A stretch of DNA of 5,903 nt from Clostridiales bacterium (GTDB lineage Bacteria > Bacillota > Clostridia > Peptostreptococcales > Anaerovoracaceae). The translations under genes and the position numbers were made by a program. Shown here piece after piece: positions 5,056 to 5,903 of the stretch. Positions within the stretch are counted from its first letter, which is position 1; each line of letters starts with the position of its first letter. Below the pieces are notes generated by a model. The model was given only the letters and a program-made list of their open reading frames with translations. It was not told the origin of the DNA and did no database searches. The stretch covers positions 1 to 5,903 of the forward strand of contig DPKU01000184.1 of the NCBI GenBank assembly GCA_003542355.1, read 5' to 3'.

Positions 5056-5903
5056 ATGAAATACGTCTATCAATTTAAAGAAGGCAAAGGCAGTATGAAA
5101 GAGCTTCTGGGCGGAAAGGGCGCCAACCTGGCAGAAATGACCAATTTGGGCATGCCGGTTCCGAGAGGGTTCACGATCACAACAGAAGCCTGTACGCAAT
5201 ATTACAAAGACGGACAAAAGATCTCTTCGGAAATCCAATCGGAGATCATGGAATATATAAAAAAGCTGGAAGCGGAAACCGGAAAGAAATTCGGCGATGC
5301 GCAGAACCCTCTGCTGGTGTCGGTCCGTTCCGGTGCCAGGGCGTCCATGCCCGGCATGATGGATACCATCCTGAACCTGGGCCTGAACGAGCAGGTGGTG
5401 GAAACGCTGATCAAGAAGACGGAAAATGCAAGGTTTGCCTATGATTCTTACCGTCGCTTCATCCAGATGTATTCCGATGTGGTCAAAGAGACGGGCAAGG
5501 AGCATTTCGAAGAGCTCATCGATAAAATGAAGGCCAAAAGAAGCGTCAAGCTGGATACGGATCTGGATGCCGCTGACCTGCAGGAGCTGGCAGAGCAATT
5601 CAAGGGCATATACAAGGAAAAGGTCGGACAGGAATTCCCCACAGATCCCTTGGAGCAGCTGATGGGCGCCATCGATGCGGTCTTCCGTTCCTGGAACAAC
5701 CCCAGAGCCATCTATTACAGACGTATCAATGATATTCCTTCCTCCTGGGGCACTGCCGTCAACGTGCAGGAAATGGTCTTCGGCAACACCGGCGACACAT
5801 CCGGGACCGGCGTAGCTTTTTCCAGAAGTCCGGCGACCGGCGAAAAGCAGCTCTACGGTGAGTTTTTGATGAACGCCCAGGGCGAAGACGTGGTGGCCGG
5901 CAT
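5056..5903 (+). CDS. ppdK: Pyruvate, phosphate dikinase, N-terminal part (3' end outside the window)
   Basis: PPDK interconverts pyruvate, ATP and phosphate with phosphoenolpyruvate, AMP and pyrophosphate. In anaerobes it commonly works in glycolysis or PEP supply. The frame stays open for 282 codons to the window edge; the family is about 870-880 residues, so roughly the first third is present. Seen motifs are LLGGKGANLAEM (17-28), VPRGFTITTEAC, VRSGARASMPGMMDTILNLG (90-109, with Arg91 at the nucleotide site), GTGVAFSRSPATGEK (250-264) and GEFLMNAQGEDVVAG at the end. All belong to the ATP-grasp nucleotide-binding half. The phosphohistidine and PEP domains are downstream. AAGGAGA at 5041-5047 lies 8 bases before the ATG. 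The 23-base gap after glyQS, with no terminator, suggests co-transcription. Confidence 0.96.
   Translation, partial: MKYVYQFKEGKGSMKELLGGKGANLAEMTNLGMPVPRGFTITTEACTQYYKDGQKISSEIQSEIMEYIKKLEAETGKKFGDAQNPLLVSVRSGARASMPGMMDTILNLGLNEQVVETLIKKTENARFAYDSYRRFIQMYSDVVKETGKEHFEELIDKMKAKRSVKLDTDLDAADLQELAEQFKGIYKEKVGQEFPTDPLEQLMGAIDAVFRSWNNPRAIYYRRINDIPSSWGTAVNVQEMVFGNTGDTSGTGVAFSRSPATGEKQLYGEFLMNAQGEDVVAG

Overview
The window is a dense, single-strand stretch of bacterial chromosome. It holds eight genes, all on the + strand, with gaps of at most 36 bases. Gene content and order are those of the conserved Firmicutes housekeeping block phoH - ybeY - cdd - era - recO - glycyl-tRNA synthetase. The single-chain glycyl-tRNA synthetase, the DUF4342 gene after recO, the adjacent pyruvate phosphate dikinase gene and strong purine-rich ribosome binding sites suggest an anaerobic member of the Clostridia (Eubacteriales) with roughly balanced G+C. 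A finer placement cannot be supported from this sequence alone.

Layout. Positions 1-296 are the 3' end of phoH, a PhoH-type ATPase. Positions 298-777 are ybeY, an rRNA-processing metalloprotein. Positions 770-1147 are cdd, cytidine deaminase, with a TTG start inside the end of ybeY. Positions 1144-2046 are era, a ribosome-assembly GTPase, and 2049-2789 are recO, recombination repair. These five genes touch or overlap (gaps of 1, -8, -4 and 2 bases), so they look co-transcribed and translationally coupled. After 36 bases comes a DUF4342 protein (2826-3599) with a long charged helical tail. A single-chain glycyl-tRNA synthetase (3629-5032) follows, then the 5' part of ppdK (5056 to the window edge).

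Regulation. No intrinsic terminator was seen between any two genes. Two good sigma-A-type promoters are visible by eye. One lies inside the 3' end of recO (TTGATA-17-TATAAT) and could serve the DUF4342 gene. The other overlaps the DUF4342 stop codon (TTGAAA-17-TAAAAT) and could serve glyS and ppdK. There is no room for a T-box leader directly in front of glyS.

How the genes fit together. YbeY and Era both act in 30S subunit and 16S rRNA maturation. GlyQS charges tRNA, Cdd salvages pyrimidines, RecO repairs DNA, and PPDK links pyruvate and PEP pools. This is a growth-related cluster rather than an accessory island, and no mobile element, CRISPR array, RNA gene or defence system was seen. The least understood item is the DUF4342 protein. 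It joins a UBA/EF-Ts-N-like domain and a hydrophobic segment to four tandem 11-residue lysine-rich repeats that resemble lipid-binding amphipathic helices.
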